This document shows positions 8,491 to 15,986 of a stretch of 38,345 nt of DNA, piece after piece. Origin of the DNA: Chloroflexota bacterium (GTDB taxonomy: Bacteria; Chloroflexota; Ktedonobacteria; Ktedonobacterales; Ktedonobacteraceae); assembly GCA_005881495.1 (NCBI GenBank), contig VBHI01000205.1, positions 1 to 38,345 on the forward strand, written 5' to 3'. The translations under genes were made by a program, and so were the position numbers. The notes under the pieces are model-generated. The model was not told the DNA's origin and ran no database searches. It saw nothing but the letters and a program-made list of their open reading frames with translations. Numbering within the stretch: position 1 is the first letter of the stretch; every line of letters starts with the position of its first letter.

Positions 8491-10938
8491 TTACCAGCCG
8501 CGGCGCTCCGGGGGGCGCTGTCCGTAATTGCCGCCTTCGCGTCTCGGGGCATTTGGACCGCGATTAGGACTGCTGGGATTAGGTCCCATTGGGCGACGCT
8601 GTCCGTAATTGCCGCCGCGATCACCATAGCTACCACGGTCGCCGTAGTTGCCACGATCACCACCATAACCACCGCGGTCACGTCCACCACTGTAGCCGCC
8701 CCTATCTCCGCCAAAACCACCGGAGCCACGGTTAGGTGCGCCTTCACGGTCTCGACCGCCGTAGCCGCCTGAGCGACCAGGGCCTCCACGACCAGGGCCT
8801 CCACGACTGGGGCCGCGCTCGCTATCTAATTCGGCCTGAGATGGCATTTCGCCACTGAGCGCCGCACGCCGCGAGAGGTTTACACGCCCCTGTGGATCGA
8901 CTTCAATGACCATTACGGTGATTTCGTCGCCAACTGAGACGACGTCCTCTGGCCGCATGACCTGGTAATCAGCCAGTTGCGAGGTGCGAACAAGACCCTC
9001 TTTGCCGGGCAGGATTTCGACGAAGCAACCAAAATCGACGAGGCGGCGTACCGTACCGGTGTAGATGCGACCAACCTCAACCTCTTCCGTGAGGGCGCGT
9101 ACCGCGTCTATCGCGAGCTGCATAGAATCACCAGATGAGGCCGAGATGTTCACGGAGCCGTCGTCATCGATATCGAGCTTCGCTCCGCTCTCCTCTTGAA
9201 TCTTGCGGATCATCTTACCGCCTGGTCCGATAACCGCACCGATCTTTTCAGGGTTGATTTTGATCGTCTGGATACGCGGAGCAAATTCCGACAACGTCTC
9301 GCGAGGCGCATCTATCGCGTCGAGCATCTTTTCCATGATGTACATACGACCTTCACGGGCTTGTTCTAGAGCCCTGGCCATGATTTCGTAGGTAATGCCT
9401 TTGACCTTAATGTCCATCTGGAGAGCGGTCACGCCATCGGCGGTACCGGCGACCTTGAAGTCCATATCACCCAATGCATCTTCAATGCCCTGGATGTCAC
9501 TCAACACCGCCCATTTACCGCTGCGCTCGCCTTCTCCGGTGATCAGTCCCATGGCCACACCAGCGACAGGAGCATGAATTGGCACACCCGCATCCATCAG
9601 GGCGAGGGTGGTACCACAGACGGAACCCATCGAGGTTGAACCGTTTGAGGAGAGGACATCGGATACAGCGCGAATAGTGTAGGGAAACTCGTTCTGCGAG
9701 GGAATAACAGCGGCGACAGCGCGTTCAGCCAGGGCGCCATGACCAATTTCGCGGCGACCAGGGCCACGTAGGGGTTTACTCTCACCGGTCGAGAATGGCG
9801 GGAAGTTATAATGGTGCATAAAACGCTTGTTCTCGCTCGTGGTGAGACCATCCAGTATCTGCTCTTCACCAGGAGAGCCAAGGGTGATGACACTCAACAC
9901 CTGCGTCTGTCCGCGTGTGAAGATGGCAGAGCCATGCGTGCGTGGCAGCAATCCCACCTCGCAATTGATGGGTCGGATGGTTTTGAGATCACGGCCATCT
10001 GGGCGAACCCCATTGTCGAGAATATTGTTGCGCACGTAGGATTTCAGTTCTTTTTCATAGAACGAGATGATATCTTTTAAGCGATCCGGGTATTCCGCGC
10101 CCAGAACGGAGATCAGCGCACCCTGTACCAGGCTCAGAGCGGCAGAACGCGTGGTCTTGTTCGGGTTATTGACTGCTGCCTCAAAGCGCGGGCGTACAAA
10201 TTCGACTACTTTGTTTCTGAGCGCTTCATCAACCGGCTGAGATTCAAAAGGTCTCTTGGCTTTGTTCACAGCCTGCGCCAGTTTCTCTTGCATCTTAATG
10301 ATGTCTTGCAAGGCCTCGTGACCGAAGCGCACTGCCTGTAACATCACATCTTCGGGAAGTTCTTTCGCGCCAGCCTCAACCATCATCACAGCATCCACCG
10401 TGCCTGCAATAGCGAGGTCCAGCCGGCTCTGGCTCATCTGCGACTCAAGGGGGTTGATCACTAACTGGTCATCGATGTAACCGACACGTACAGCTCCAAC
10501 GGGGCCAGTGAAAGGAATATCCGACACGCAAAGCGCGGCCGAGGCTCCAACGATACCGAGAATATCGGAATCGTTTTCCTGGTCTACTGAGAGAACGGTA
10601 ATCACAATCTGAACATCGTTGCGATACCCTTTCGGGAAAAGCGGGCGAAGGGGACGATCGGCGAGACGACAGGCGAGGATGGCGTGTTCTGAGGCGCGAC
10701 CTTCACGCTTAATAAAACCGCCGGGGATTTTTCCCGCGGCATACATACGCTCTTCTACATCAACAGTTAAAGGGAAAAAATCGATGCCTTCGCGAGGCTC
10801 ATCGCTGCCAACTACGGTAGCCAGAATAACGGTATCGCCATAGCGCACTAACACGGCGCCACTGGCCTGTTCCGCCACTCGACCGGTTTCAATGCTCATA
10901 ACCCGGCCACCGATGACAGCTTCTTGACGGTGAATCAT
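8491..10938 (-). CDS. pnp: Polyribonucleotide nucleotidyltransferase with RGG-rich tail
   Basis: This 815-residue PNPase is a phosphorolytic 3'-5' exoribonuclease and RNA polymerase-like tailing enzyme of the RNA degradation machinery. It has two RNase PH domains; DIQGIEDALGDMDFKVAGT contains the catalytic aspartates of the second. These are followed by a KH domain (GPGGKMIRKI near 570) and an S1 domain (about 622-695). The ATG at 10938 is chosen because GGAGGTAAT precedes it; an upstream in-frame start would add 17 unrelated residues. The last ~110 residues (706-815) are an unusual low-complexity tail built from RGG, GGYGG and DRG units, ending in RRGW. The gene follows rpsO, as in many bacteria. 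Confidence 0.97.
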   Translation of the reverse strand: MIHRQEAVIGGRVMSIETGRVAEQASGAVLVRYGDTVILATVVGSDEPREGIDFFPLTVDVEERMYAAGKIPGGFIKREGRASEHAILACRLADRPLRPLFPKGYRNDVQIVITVLSVDQENDSDILGIVGASAALCVSDIPFTGPVGAVRVGYIDDQLVINPLESQMSQSRLDLAIAGTVDAVMMVEAGAKELPEDVMLQAVRFGHEALQDIIKMQEKLAQAVNKAKRPFESQPVDEALRNKVVEFVRPRFEAAVNNPNKTTRSAALSLVQGALISVLGAEYPDRLKDIISFYEKELKSYVRNNILDNGVRPDGRDLKTIRPINCEVGLLPRTHGSAIFTRGQTQVLSVITLGSPGEEQILDGLTTSENKRFMHHYNFPPFSTGESKPLRGPGRREIGHGALAERAVAAVIPSQNEFPYTIRAVSDVLSSNGSTSMGSVCGTTLALMDAGVPIHAPVAGVAMGLITGEGERSGKWAVLSDIQGIEDALGDMDFKVAGTADGVTALQMDIKVKGITYEIMARALEQAREGRMYIMEKMLDAIDAPRETLSEFAPRIQTIKINPEKIGAVIGPGGKMIRKIQEESGAKLDIDDDGSVNISASSGDSMQLAIDAVRALTEEVEVGRIYTGTVRRLVDFGCFVEILPGKEGLVRTSQLADYQVMRPEDVVSVGDEITVMVIEVDPQGRVNLSRRAALSGEMPSQAELDSERGPSRGGPGRGGPGRSGGYGGRDREGAPNRGSGGFGGDRGGYSGGRDRGGYGGDRGNYGDRGSYGDRGGNYGQRRPMGPNPSSPNRGPNAPRREGGNYGQRPPERRGW

Positions 10939-11331
10939 ATTACCTCCGACTAGGGCGTGACTAATCAGGCCCCTACAGCACCCTAACACAAAAAGTACAT
11001 TACTTCAAACGTGACCCAGCGCATTCAGTCAACTGCGGGTGCTCTGCCTGGGTGCACAACAATCTTATTTTCTTTCGTTCTACCTGGTTGCGGTTTCGTG
11101 AGTGTTTCTGTCAATCATCAGATAGTGTGGGGGAAGCTTACTATCTGTCGTTTGTTCTCGTTTTCGTTCGCTTATTTCGGTTTCTCTCTATCCAACGTAC
11201 GTTACGTACCGATGAAGTGGATGGGTAAAATGGAGCGGCGGTCGGGCTAAAAAAAATGGTGATACTTCTCATCATCATGACGGCGCTTGCCAAGACTGCG
11301 CCGACCGCACCCACCACAACCTTGTTACTAC
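10939..11331 (-). promoter_or_regulatory. rpsO-pnp intergenic region with competing hairpins
   Basis: This 393-base space has no gene. On the transcribed strand a hairpin just after rpsO (CGGCGC/GCGCCG, 11281-11303, 11-base loop) is followed 24 bases later by eight T residues (11249-11256). A longer inverted repeat, CCGACCGC (11301-11308) with GCGGTCGG (11238-11245), shares bases with the first hairpin, so only one can form. PNPase leaders in other bacteria are processed and autoregulated. A similar role is possible but unproven. I see no convincing promoter here. Confidence 0.4.
10952..10976 (-). repeat. REP-like hairpin element with GTAG head
   Basis: Stem GGGCGTGA/TCAGGCCC with one mismatch and a CTAA loop is flanked by GTAG on the minus strand. 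It sits 14 bases upstream of the pnp start, in the 5' leader, next to the Shine-Dalgarno sequence. Confidence 0.65.
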
Positions 11332-11601
11332 TTAGTGGCGCAAGCCAAGCTTTGCGATCAGTGCACGGTAGCGGCTCGGGCTCTTTTTTGCTAGATACGC
11401 AAGCAAACGCCTGCGCTGGCCAACCAACATCAACAAGCCCCGACGAGAGTGCAAATCATGCTTATGGACTTTAAGATGTTCGGTCAGGTGATTGATGCGC
11501 CAGGTCAGGACTGACACCTGCACTTCTGGCGAACCTGTGTCTGTTTCATGTATACGGGAATCTTCGATGATTGCCGCTTTTCCTTCGTATGTCAATGCCA
11601 C
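11332..11601 (-). CDS. rpsO: 30S ribosomal protein S15
   Basis: This 89-residue protein matches S15 along its whole length, with the conserved [12 protein letters not shown] segment and the LRRL-like helix region [11 protein letters not shown]15 binds 16S rRNA early in assembly of the 30S platform. The start is a GTG at 11601 with AGGAGGTGA upstream at a long spacing of about 12 bases. It precedes pnp and has its own promoter, so rpsO-pnp forms a separate unit from rplJ-rplL. Confidence 0.97.
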   Translation of the reverse strand: MALTYEGKAAIIEDSRIHETDTGSPEVQVSVLTWRINHLTEHLKVHKHDLHSRRGLLMLVGQRRRLLAYLAKKSPSRYRALIAKLGLRH

Positions 11602-11655
11602 GCTTGTTGTTCACCTCCTGAATGTGAAGATGGGAAAAGAAAATCACACCGTTTG

Positions 11656-11684
11656 ATTATATCACCTGCTATGGAGTGACGCAA
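11656..11684 (-). promoter_or_regulatory. Extended -10 promoter for rpsO-pnp
   Basis: On the minus strand TTGCGT (11684-11679) and TATAAT (11661-11656) are separated by 17 bases, and the -10 is extended by TGA (TGATATAAT). Transcription would start near 11649, about 48 bases before rpsO. Confidence 0.75.
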
Positions 11685-11699
11685 TCAATTGCCTCCATT

Positions 11700-11724
11700 G
11701 GGAGCGCCACAAATCAGCGCTCCC
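11700..11724 (-). repeat. 8-bp-stem hairpin downstream of rplL
   Basis: GGGAGCGC (11700-11707) and GCGCTCCC (11717-11724) pair around a 9-base loop. No T-run follows, so terminator function is unsure. It overlaps a degenerate REP-like half (GGGCGACC then AAGGG) just beyond. Confidence 0.55.
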
Positions 11725-11768
11725 AGGGCGACCCCAAGGGACAATTGTCTGAAAGCCATCGCTGCAAC

Positions 11769-11840
11769 GACGCTCGGTTGACCGCAGACGCTCGGTTGAC
11801 CGCAGACGCTCGGTTGACCGCAGACGCTCGGTTGACCGCA
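11769..11840. repeat. Four perfect tandem copies of an 18-bp unit
   Basis: The unit GACGCTCGGTTGACCGCA repeats four times without change, in the rplL-rpsO spacer. Each unit contains GGTTGACC, the left arm of the REP-like hairpin that immediately follows. This suggests expansion by slippage of part of that element. There are no spacers, so it is not a CRISPR array. Confidence 0.95.
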
Positions 11841-11854
11841 AGGGTCAACCCTAC
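11830..11854 (-). repeat. REP-like hairpin element with GTAG head
   Basis: GGTTGACC (11830-11837) and GGTCAACC (11843-11850) pair perfectly around GCAAG. On the minus strand the hairpin is preceded by GTAG. The arm-loop-arm plan is identical to the element at 25578. Confidence 0.8.
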
Positions 11855-11926
11855 TATACACGGCGCGATGGTGTTTCTGGCATCTGATTGTTGGGGTATC
11901 TCTCCATTTGCTTATCATAGTAGATA

Positions 11927-12310
11927 TTACTTAATGGTGACTTTGGCGCCGACCTCGGCCATCTTCTCAGCGATCTTCTCGGCCTCTTCTTTAGAGACGG
12001 CTTCTTTGATAGGCTTAGGAGCCTCGTCAACCACAGCCTTGGCCTCTTTCAGACCCAGGCCGGTCAGTTCGCGTACAACTTTGATGACGTTGATCTTGTT
12101 GGGGCCAATCTCAGTGAGAACGGCGTCAAACTCGGTCTGTTCCTCAACGGGAGCCTCGGCAGGAGCGGCCTCTTGCGCAGCGACGGCTGGACCGGCGGCA
12201 GCGACAGGGGCCGCGCTCACGCCCCACTTCTCTTGCAGGGTCTTGGTCAATTGCACCAGGTCTAACACGTTAAGTTGTTCGATTTCGGCAATAATGGATT
12301 CTATGGACAT
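11927..12310 (-). CDS. rplL: 50S ribosomal protein L7/L12
   Basis: This 127-residue protein has the L7/L12 plan: an N-terminal dimerisation helix pair (1-33), an Ala/Pro/Glu hinge (about 34-58), and the C-terminal factor-binding domain with [24 protein letters not shown] sequence. It forms the ribosomal stalk that recruits EF-Tu and EF-G. A strong AGGAGG precedes the ATG. It follows rplJ by 21 bases and is the end of that unit. Confidence 0.98.
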   Translation of the reverse strand: MSIESIIAEIEQLNVLDLVQLTKTLQEKWGVSAAPVAAAGPAVAAQEAAPAEAPVEEQTEFDAVLTEIGPNKINVIKVVRELTGLGLKEAKAVVDEAPKPIKEAVSKEEAEKIAEKMAEVGAKVTIK

Positions 12311-12331
12311 TGTGTGTTCCTCCTAATTCAT

Positions 12332-12871
12332 CTACTCTGTGATAGCTCCGCCGTCCAGTTGTTCGGCATGTGCTTGCAGTACATAACATAAGTCGCGTAA
12401 TGGCGCGGTAAGCAAACTATAGGTTGTGGCCAGCGGTCCTTGAATGACGCCGACGACTTGAGCCTTGGCGTAGTTCTTCCCACCGGGAATCTTTGCCAGG
12501 TCTTCGACCTGGCCGGCAGACAGTGTGCGACCACCAAGAATACCTGACTTGAGCAGGACGATTTTTGATGTACGGGTGTAATCTGTTACTGCCTTTGCAG
12601 CAGCTACTTCATCGTCGTAACCCAGTGCAATAGCGGTTTGACCATTGAAGGTACTCTTGTCCAGCTCGGTCATGTTATTGCGCTCTGTCGCGATGCGCAG
12701 TAGAGTGTTTTTGGCGACCTGGAACTCCAGGTGGGCCGCGCGCATTTTATTGCGCAGCTCGGTCATGTCTTTGACCTTCAGGCCCTGCGTCTGCACCAGG
12801 ATAGCTACTGTTGCACGCCCCAGTTTCTCTGCCAGCTCATCGATCTTCTCTGCCTTTGCTTGTGTTGGCAT
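12332..12871 (-). CDS. rplJ: 50S ribosomal protein L10
   Basis: This 179-residue protein matches L10, with the conserved VAKNTLLRIA segment and C-terminal helices that anchor L7/L12 dimers to the ribosome base. AAGGAG lies 13 bases upstream of the ATG. The gene is separated from rplA by about 470 bases containing a candidate L10 leader, so the rplJ-rplL pair is probably autoregulated by the L10-L12 complex binding its own mRNA. Confidence 0.97.
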   Translation of the reverse strand: MPTQAKAEKIDELAEKLGRATVAILVQTQGLKVKDMTELRNKMRAAHLEFQVAKNTLLRIATERNNMTELDKSTFNGQTAIALGYDDEVAAAKAVTDYTRTSKIVLLKSGILGGRTLSAGQVEDLAKIPGGKNYAKAQVVGVIQGPLATTYSLLTAPLRDLCYVLQAHAEQLDGGAITE

Positions 12872-13010
12872 GGATGCGCTTTTACTCCTTTCCGGGAAAA
12901 TTGGGTACTCGTTAAGATGCTATGAGAAAATAGCCTTCAGTACATTACCGAAGGCTATGGTTTAGTAGTTTTTGTTCTAGCTGGCAACACAGGCGAGAAC
13001 AAGGGCATAG
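12872..13010 (-). promoter_or_regulatory. Candidate L10 leader (autoregulatory 5' region of rplJ-rplL)
   Basis: The region directly upstream of rplJ folds into at least two hairpins on the transcribed strand. One has 7-bp arms TTGTTCT/AGAACAA (12972-12978 and 12996-13002), and the other is the attenuator-like hairpin at 12930-12958. L10 leaders of this general plan are widespread in bacteria. I could not verify the conserved L10-binding kink-turn by eye. Confidence 0.55.
12930..12958 (-). terminator. Attenuator-like hairpin in the rplJ leader
   Basis: Arms ATAGCCTTC and GAAGGCTAT (9 bp, perfect) enclose an 11-base loop. TTTTC follows on the minus strand, a short T-run suitable for attenuation about 60 bases before rplJ. 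Confidence 0.6.
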
Positions 13011-13065
13011 TAGCCATTGGTTTCCCTACATTACGATGTTGTCAGGGTAGATCGTTTATACATTC

Positions 13066-13086
13066 CGTCGGCAAGCCGACGTTTTT
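13066..13086. repeat. Short GC-rich palindrome with T-run on the plus strand
   Basis: CGTCGGC and GCCGACG pair with two bases between them, followed on the plus strand by five T residues. It has terminator shape for the plus strand, but no plus-strand gene exists here. Its role in the rplA-rplJ space is unclear. Confidence 0.4.
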
Positions 13087-13129
13087 GTCGTCATTTACAT
13101 GCCAACGGGCATACTTGCTGTCTTCGGTG

Positions 13130-13318
13130 TTTTATTCGATTGTCAATAGTTGGAGGCTCACACCAGGGCAGGGCAAGCCCGGCCCCTACGGGTTTTATTC
13201 GATTGTCGATTGTTGGGGGCTTACACCAGGGCGGGGCAAGCCCGGCCCCTACGGGTTTTATTCGATTGTCGATTGTTGGGGGCTTACACCAGGGCAGGGC
13301 AAGCCCGGCCCCTACGGG
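13130..13318 (-). repeat. Three tandem 63-bp units each carrying a REP-like hairpin
   Basis: Units at 13130-13192, 13193-13255 and 13256-13318 are 63 bases each and nearly identical (the second and third differ by one base, the first by several). Each contains GGGC-N-GGGC-AA-GCCC-G-GCCC followed by CTAC, that is, GTAG before the hairpin on the minus strand. The array fills most of the rplA-rplJ spacer and ends 21 bases after the rplA stop codon in the direction of transcription. Confidence 0.95.
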
Positions 13319-13339
13319 TTTATTGAGTGCCAGCCGGGT

Positions 13340-14044
13340 TTAGGGTTTGAGTGCTAGCGCTGACGGTACGTCCAGACGAACGCTGGGAGACATTGTAGAT
13401 GAGAGCACGACGCTTTTGACGTATGCGCCTTTTGCACCGGACGGCCTGGCGCGCACTACGGCATCAACGACAGAAGTGAGATTCGCCATTAATGCCTCTT
13501 CGCTAAATGAGAGTTTACCGGCAGGAATATGTAGAAGCGCAGTCTTATCGACTTTAAACTCAACGCGGCCAGCTTTTACATCCTGGATGGTTTTCGCCAG
13601 GTCAAACGTAATGGTACCGGCTTTGGGGCTGGGCATTAAGCCACGAGGGCCGAGCTTCTTACCAAGCCGACCAACCTTGCCCATCACATCGGGTGTGGCG
13701 ATGGCGACGTCGAAACCGAGCCAGTCCGCTTCAATCTGCTTAATCAGGTCATCGAGACCGACAAAATCCGCGCCTGCTGCCTCTGCTTCGTTAGCTTTCT
13801 CTCCCTGAGCGAAAACCAGTACCTTCACCTCTTTACCGGCACCGGCGGGCAGCATTGCTACTCCGCGCACCATCTGGTCAGCGTGACGAGGGTCGACGCC
13901 GAGCTTCATATGAACTTCAACAGTCGGATCAAACTTTACATAGTTAATCTTCTTGAGGAGTGAAACAGCTTCCTGAGGCTGATAGAGTTTATCACTTTCT
14001 ACAAGCTTCAGTGCCTCGAGATATTTTTTTCCATGCTTTGGCAT
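13340..14044 (-). CDS. rplA: 50S ribosomal protein L1
   Basis: This 234-residue protein matches L1 in length and sequence, including MPKHGKKYLEA at the start and GLMPSPKAGTIT in the middle. L1 forms the mobile stalk near the E site and in many bacteria represses its own operon. AAGGAGGG lies 12 bases upstream of the ATG. It follows rplK by 53 bases in the usual nusG-rplK-rplA order. Confidence 0.98.
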   Translation of the reverse strand: MPKHGKKYLEALKLVESDKLYQPQEAVSLLKKINYVKFDPTVEVHMKLGVDPRHADQMVRGVAMLPAGAGKEVKVLVFAQGEKANEAEAAGADFVGLDDLIKQIEADWLGFDVAIATPDVMGKVGRLGKKLGPRGLMPSPKAGTITFDLAKTIQDVKAGRVEFKVDKTALLHIPAGKLSFSEEALMANLTSVVDAVVRARPSGAKGAYVKSVVLSSTMSPSVRLDVPSALALKP

Positions 14045-14097
14045 AAATGTTTACGCCCTCCTTGTGGCAGGATACCGCAGTGACTTACGGGCAATCC

Positions 14098-14520
14098 TTA
14101 ACTAATGGTGATACCCATGCTGCGCGCTGTGCCTTCAACCATGCGCTCAGCACCCTCAATGTCGATCACATTGAGATCTTTGATCTTCATCTCGGCGATC
14201 TCGCGCAGTTTCGCGCGGCTGATCGAGCCGACCTTCGTTTTGCCGGGGGTAGAAGACCCTTTTTCAATACCAGCCGCCTTCTTCAACAGATCCGTGACGG
14301 GCGGGGTTTTCGTAATAAATGTGAATGAGCGATCTTCATAGATCGTTATTTCAGCGGGAATGATCGAACCCACCAGGTCCTGGGTACGCGCATTGTACTC
14401 CTTACAGAACGCCATGATATTGACGCCCTGAGGTCCGAGCGCAGTACCAATAGGGGGAGCTGGATTGGCCTTCCCTGCTGGAATCTGTAACCTCACTACA
14501 GCCTTGACACGTTTCGCCAT
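14098..14520 (-). CDS. rplK: 50S ribosomal protein L11
   Basis: This 140-residue protein matches L11, with the N-terminal [20 protein letters not shown] segment that contacts factors and the GTPase-associated rRNA, and a C-terminal rRNA-binding domain. GAGGAG precedes the ATG. It lies 37 bases after nusG and is co-directional with rplA. Confidence 0.98.
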   Translation of the reverse strand: MAKRVKAVVRLQIPAGKANPAPPIGTALGPQGVNIMAFCKEYNARTQDLVGSIIPAEITIYEDRSFTFITKTPPVTDLLKKAAGIEKGSSTPGKTKVGSISRAKLREIAEMKIKDLNVIDIEGAERMVEGTARSMGITIS

Positions 14521-14557
14521 GTTGTTTCAAACTCCTCAGAATACGTTTGTTTGTCCG

Positions 14558-15196
14558 CTAAATTTTCTCGACCTGGAGGAAATCCAGTACTACCGGCGTC
14601 TCTCGACCGAAAAATGAAACCAGTACAGTAACTTTGTTGCGGTCCATGTTGATATCACTGACCGTGCCAATAAATTCAGTGAACGGGCCATCGATCACGC
14701 GCACGCTCTGGCCTTTAGAGAAGCTAATTTTGGCCTTGGGCTTATCCGTCTCTTTTGTTACTTGCTTCAGAATAGACTTAATCTCGTGATCCTGCAAGGG
14801 AACAGGGCGTGTGCCGGAACCAACAAAGCTTGTGACACCCGGTGTATTACGGACCACATACCAGGCCTCATCGCTCATAACCATCTCCACCAGCACATAG
14901 CCAGGGAAAACTTTGCGCTGCACAGTGCGCCGCTGGCCCTGTTTGATCTCCACCTCTTCTTCCATGGGTACAATAACCCGAAAGATTTTGGTACGCATGT
15001 CCATAGAGGCGATGCGCGCTTCGAGGTGACTCTTTACTTTATTTTCATAGCCTGAGTACGTGTGGATAGCATACCAGGCCCTCTGCTCACTGGCTGCCGA
15101 GTCTGAGCTCTGCGCAGGATTGCTCGGCGGTATGTTTGAACCACTATTTGACCCGGTATCTTTGGTATGCTCAGTAACCACGATGTTTTCCTTCAT
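14558..15196 (-). CDS. nusG: Transcription termination/antitermination factor NusG
   Basis: This 212-residue protein has the NGN domain (from about residue 40: RAWYAIHTYSGYENKV) and a C-terminal KOW domain (about 158-210: FSKGQSVRVIDGPFTEFIG). NusG binds RNA polymerase and links it to the ribosome or Rho. The first ~38 residues are Ser/Asn/Thr-rich and probably disordered, longer than in most NusG proteins. A downstream start cannot be excluded. It lies 17 bases after secE. Confidence 0.97.
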   Translation of the reverse strand: MKENIVVTEHTKDTGSNSGSNIPPSNPAQSSDSAASEQRAWYAIHTYSGYENKVKSHLEARIASMDMRTKIFRVIVPMEEEVEIKQGQRRTVQRKVFPGYVLVEMVMSDEAWYVVRNTPGVTSFVGSGTRPVPLQDHEIKSILKQVTKETDKPKAKISFSKGQSVRVIDGPFTEFIGTVSDINMDRNKVTVLVSFFGRETPVVLDFLQVEKI

Positions 15197-15213
15197 GCTG
15201 CTGGGCCAGACTA

Positions 15214-15678
15214 CTATTTACCACCAAGATGGGCAAGCAAGAGATAAAGATTTGACAGTCCATAATCTACCACACCCAAGAAAATGCCAATTGCGGCTGA
15301 AAGCAAGATCACCACAATGGTCATATTCCGAGCCTCGTGAAAGGTAGGCCACGTTACTTTATGGCGCAGCTCGTAATATGCGTCGAATAGAAAACGGACA
15401 TAGCGGTTACTACGCAGGCGAATTTGCCACTTTGGAGGGCCTTTCGCCGATGAGGGTTTCGCGGTGGAGGGACCCTTGTTATCACGCCGCGCAGTTTTAC
15501 TTTCTGGCTTTCGCTCTTGCGCCTTGCGCTCATCTTGCTCGCGCGCCACCGCTTTGGTGGTCTTGCTTGATTCTTTTTCGTCGCCGGTTGTTTTTACATC
15601 AGCCGCCTGGTTCCGGTTCTGGCTGCGGGCCGCACCCTGGCTAGCGCTTTTCTTTTTGTCGGCCATTTTGTTTGCCAC
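15214..15678 (-). CDS. secE: Preprotein translocase subunit SecE with long charged N-terminal extension
   Basis: The last ~70 residues match SecE: the amphipathic segment with ELRHKVTWPTFHEARN, then one transmembrane helix (VVILLSAAIGIFLGVVDYGL). The first ~80 residues are Lys/Glu/Ser-rich and disordered. SecE clamps SecY in the Sec translocon. I place the start at GTG 15678 because AAAGG lies 6 bases upstream. A TTG at 15684 abuts the ribosome site, and an ATG at 15666 is also possible. It sits in the conserved rpmG-secE-nusG order. Confidence 0.93.
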   Translation of the reverse strand: MANKMADKKKSASQGAARSQNRNQAADVKTTGDEKESSKTTKAVAREQDERKAQERKPESKTARRDNKGPSTAKPSSAKGPPKWQIRLRSNRYVRFLFDAYYELRHKVTWPTFHEARNMTIVVILLSAAIGIFLGVVDYGLSNLYLLLAHLGGK

Positions 15679-15717
15679 GTTCAACCTTTCTCGATCGTAG
15701 TGACCGTAGCCTACTAT

Positions 15718-15888
15718 CTACTTGGTCTCGCGGTGAGCAGTATGCACGCGACAGGTAGTACAGAACTTTCTCAATTCAAGGCGATCAGGATTGTTCTTTT
15801 TGTTTTTTGAGGTAGTATAATTCCTCTGCTTGCAAACTGTGCAAGCCAATGTAGTAACGATGCGATTCTCTTTACCTTTACCGGCCAT
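15718..15888 (-). CDS. rpmG: 50S ribosomal protein L33, zinc-binding form
   Basis: A 56-residue protein reads from ATG at 15888 to TAG at 15718-15720. It matches L33, with two CxxC pairs at Cys16/Cys19 and Cys43/Cys46 that form a zinc ribbon, plus the [20 protein letters not shown] core. GGAG lies 8 bases upstream. It occupies the usual place just before secE, 39 bases upstream of its chosen start. The four cysteines make it the zinc-dependent paralogue type; whether a zinc-free copy exists elsewhere cannot be seen. Confidence 0.95.
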   Translation of the reverse strand: MAGKGKENRIVTTLACTVCKQRNYTTSKNKKNNPDRLELRKFCTTCRVHTAHRETK

Positions 15889-15937
15889 GTCTTTTCTCCG
15901 TTCGAGTTTCGTAGATTGGTGTGGACTTCGAGTTTCG

Positions 15938-15966
15938 ATTATATCATACCATGATACAACCGAAAC
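15938..15966 (-). promoter_or_regulatory. Extended -10 promoter for rpmG-secE-nusG
   Basis: On the minus strand TGATATAAT (extended -10; TATAAT at 15943-15938) lies 49 bases upstream of rpmG. The -35 is weak (GTTTCG at 17-base spacing). Direct copies of CGAGTTTCG and related CGAAAC motifs surround it, which may be a protein-binding site. Confidence 0.5.
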
Positions 15967-15986
15967 CCGAAACTACTATACGAAAC

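Noticed and set aside
11676..12326. Open plus-strand frame of 216 codons across the 18-bp repeats and rplL
   Set aside because: It is antisense to rplL, which is certain, and is kept open by the 18-bp repeat (a multiple of three) and by the Ala/Glu-rich codons of rplL.
13066..13086. Rho-independent terminator at the short palindrome
   Set aside because: The T-run is on the plus strand, where no gene ends; for the minus-strand transcript no T-run follows.
13130..13318. CRISPR array
   Set aside because: Units are contiguous 63-bp tandem copies without unique spacers, and no cas genes are present.
15679..15986. tRNA gene between tuf and secE, common in other bacteria
   Set aside because: The spaces around rpmG are too short and show no cloverleaf or T-loop motif.
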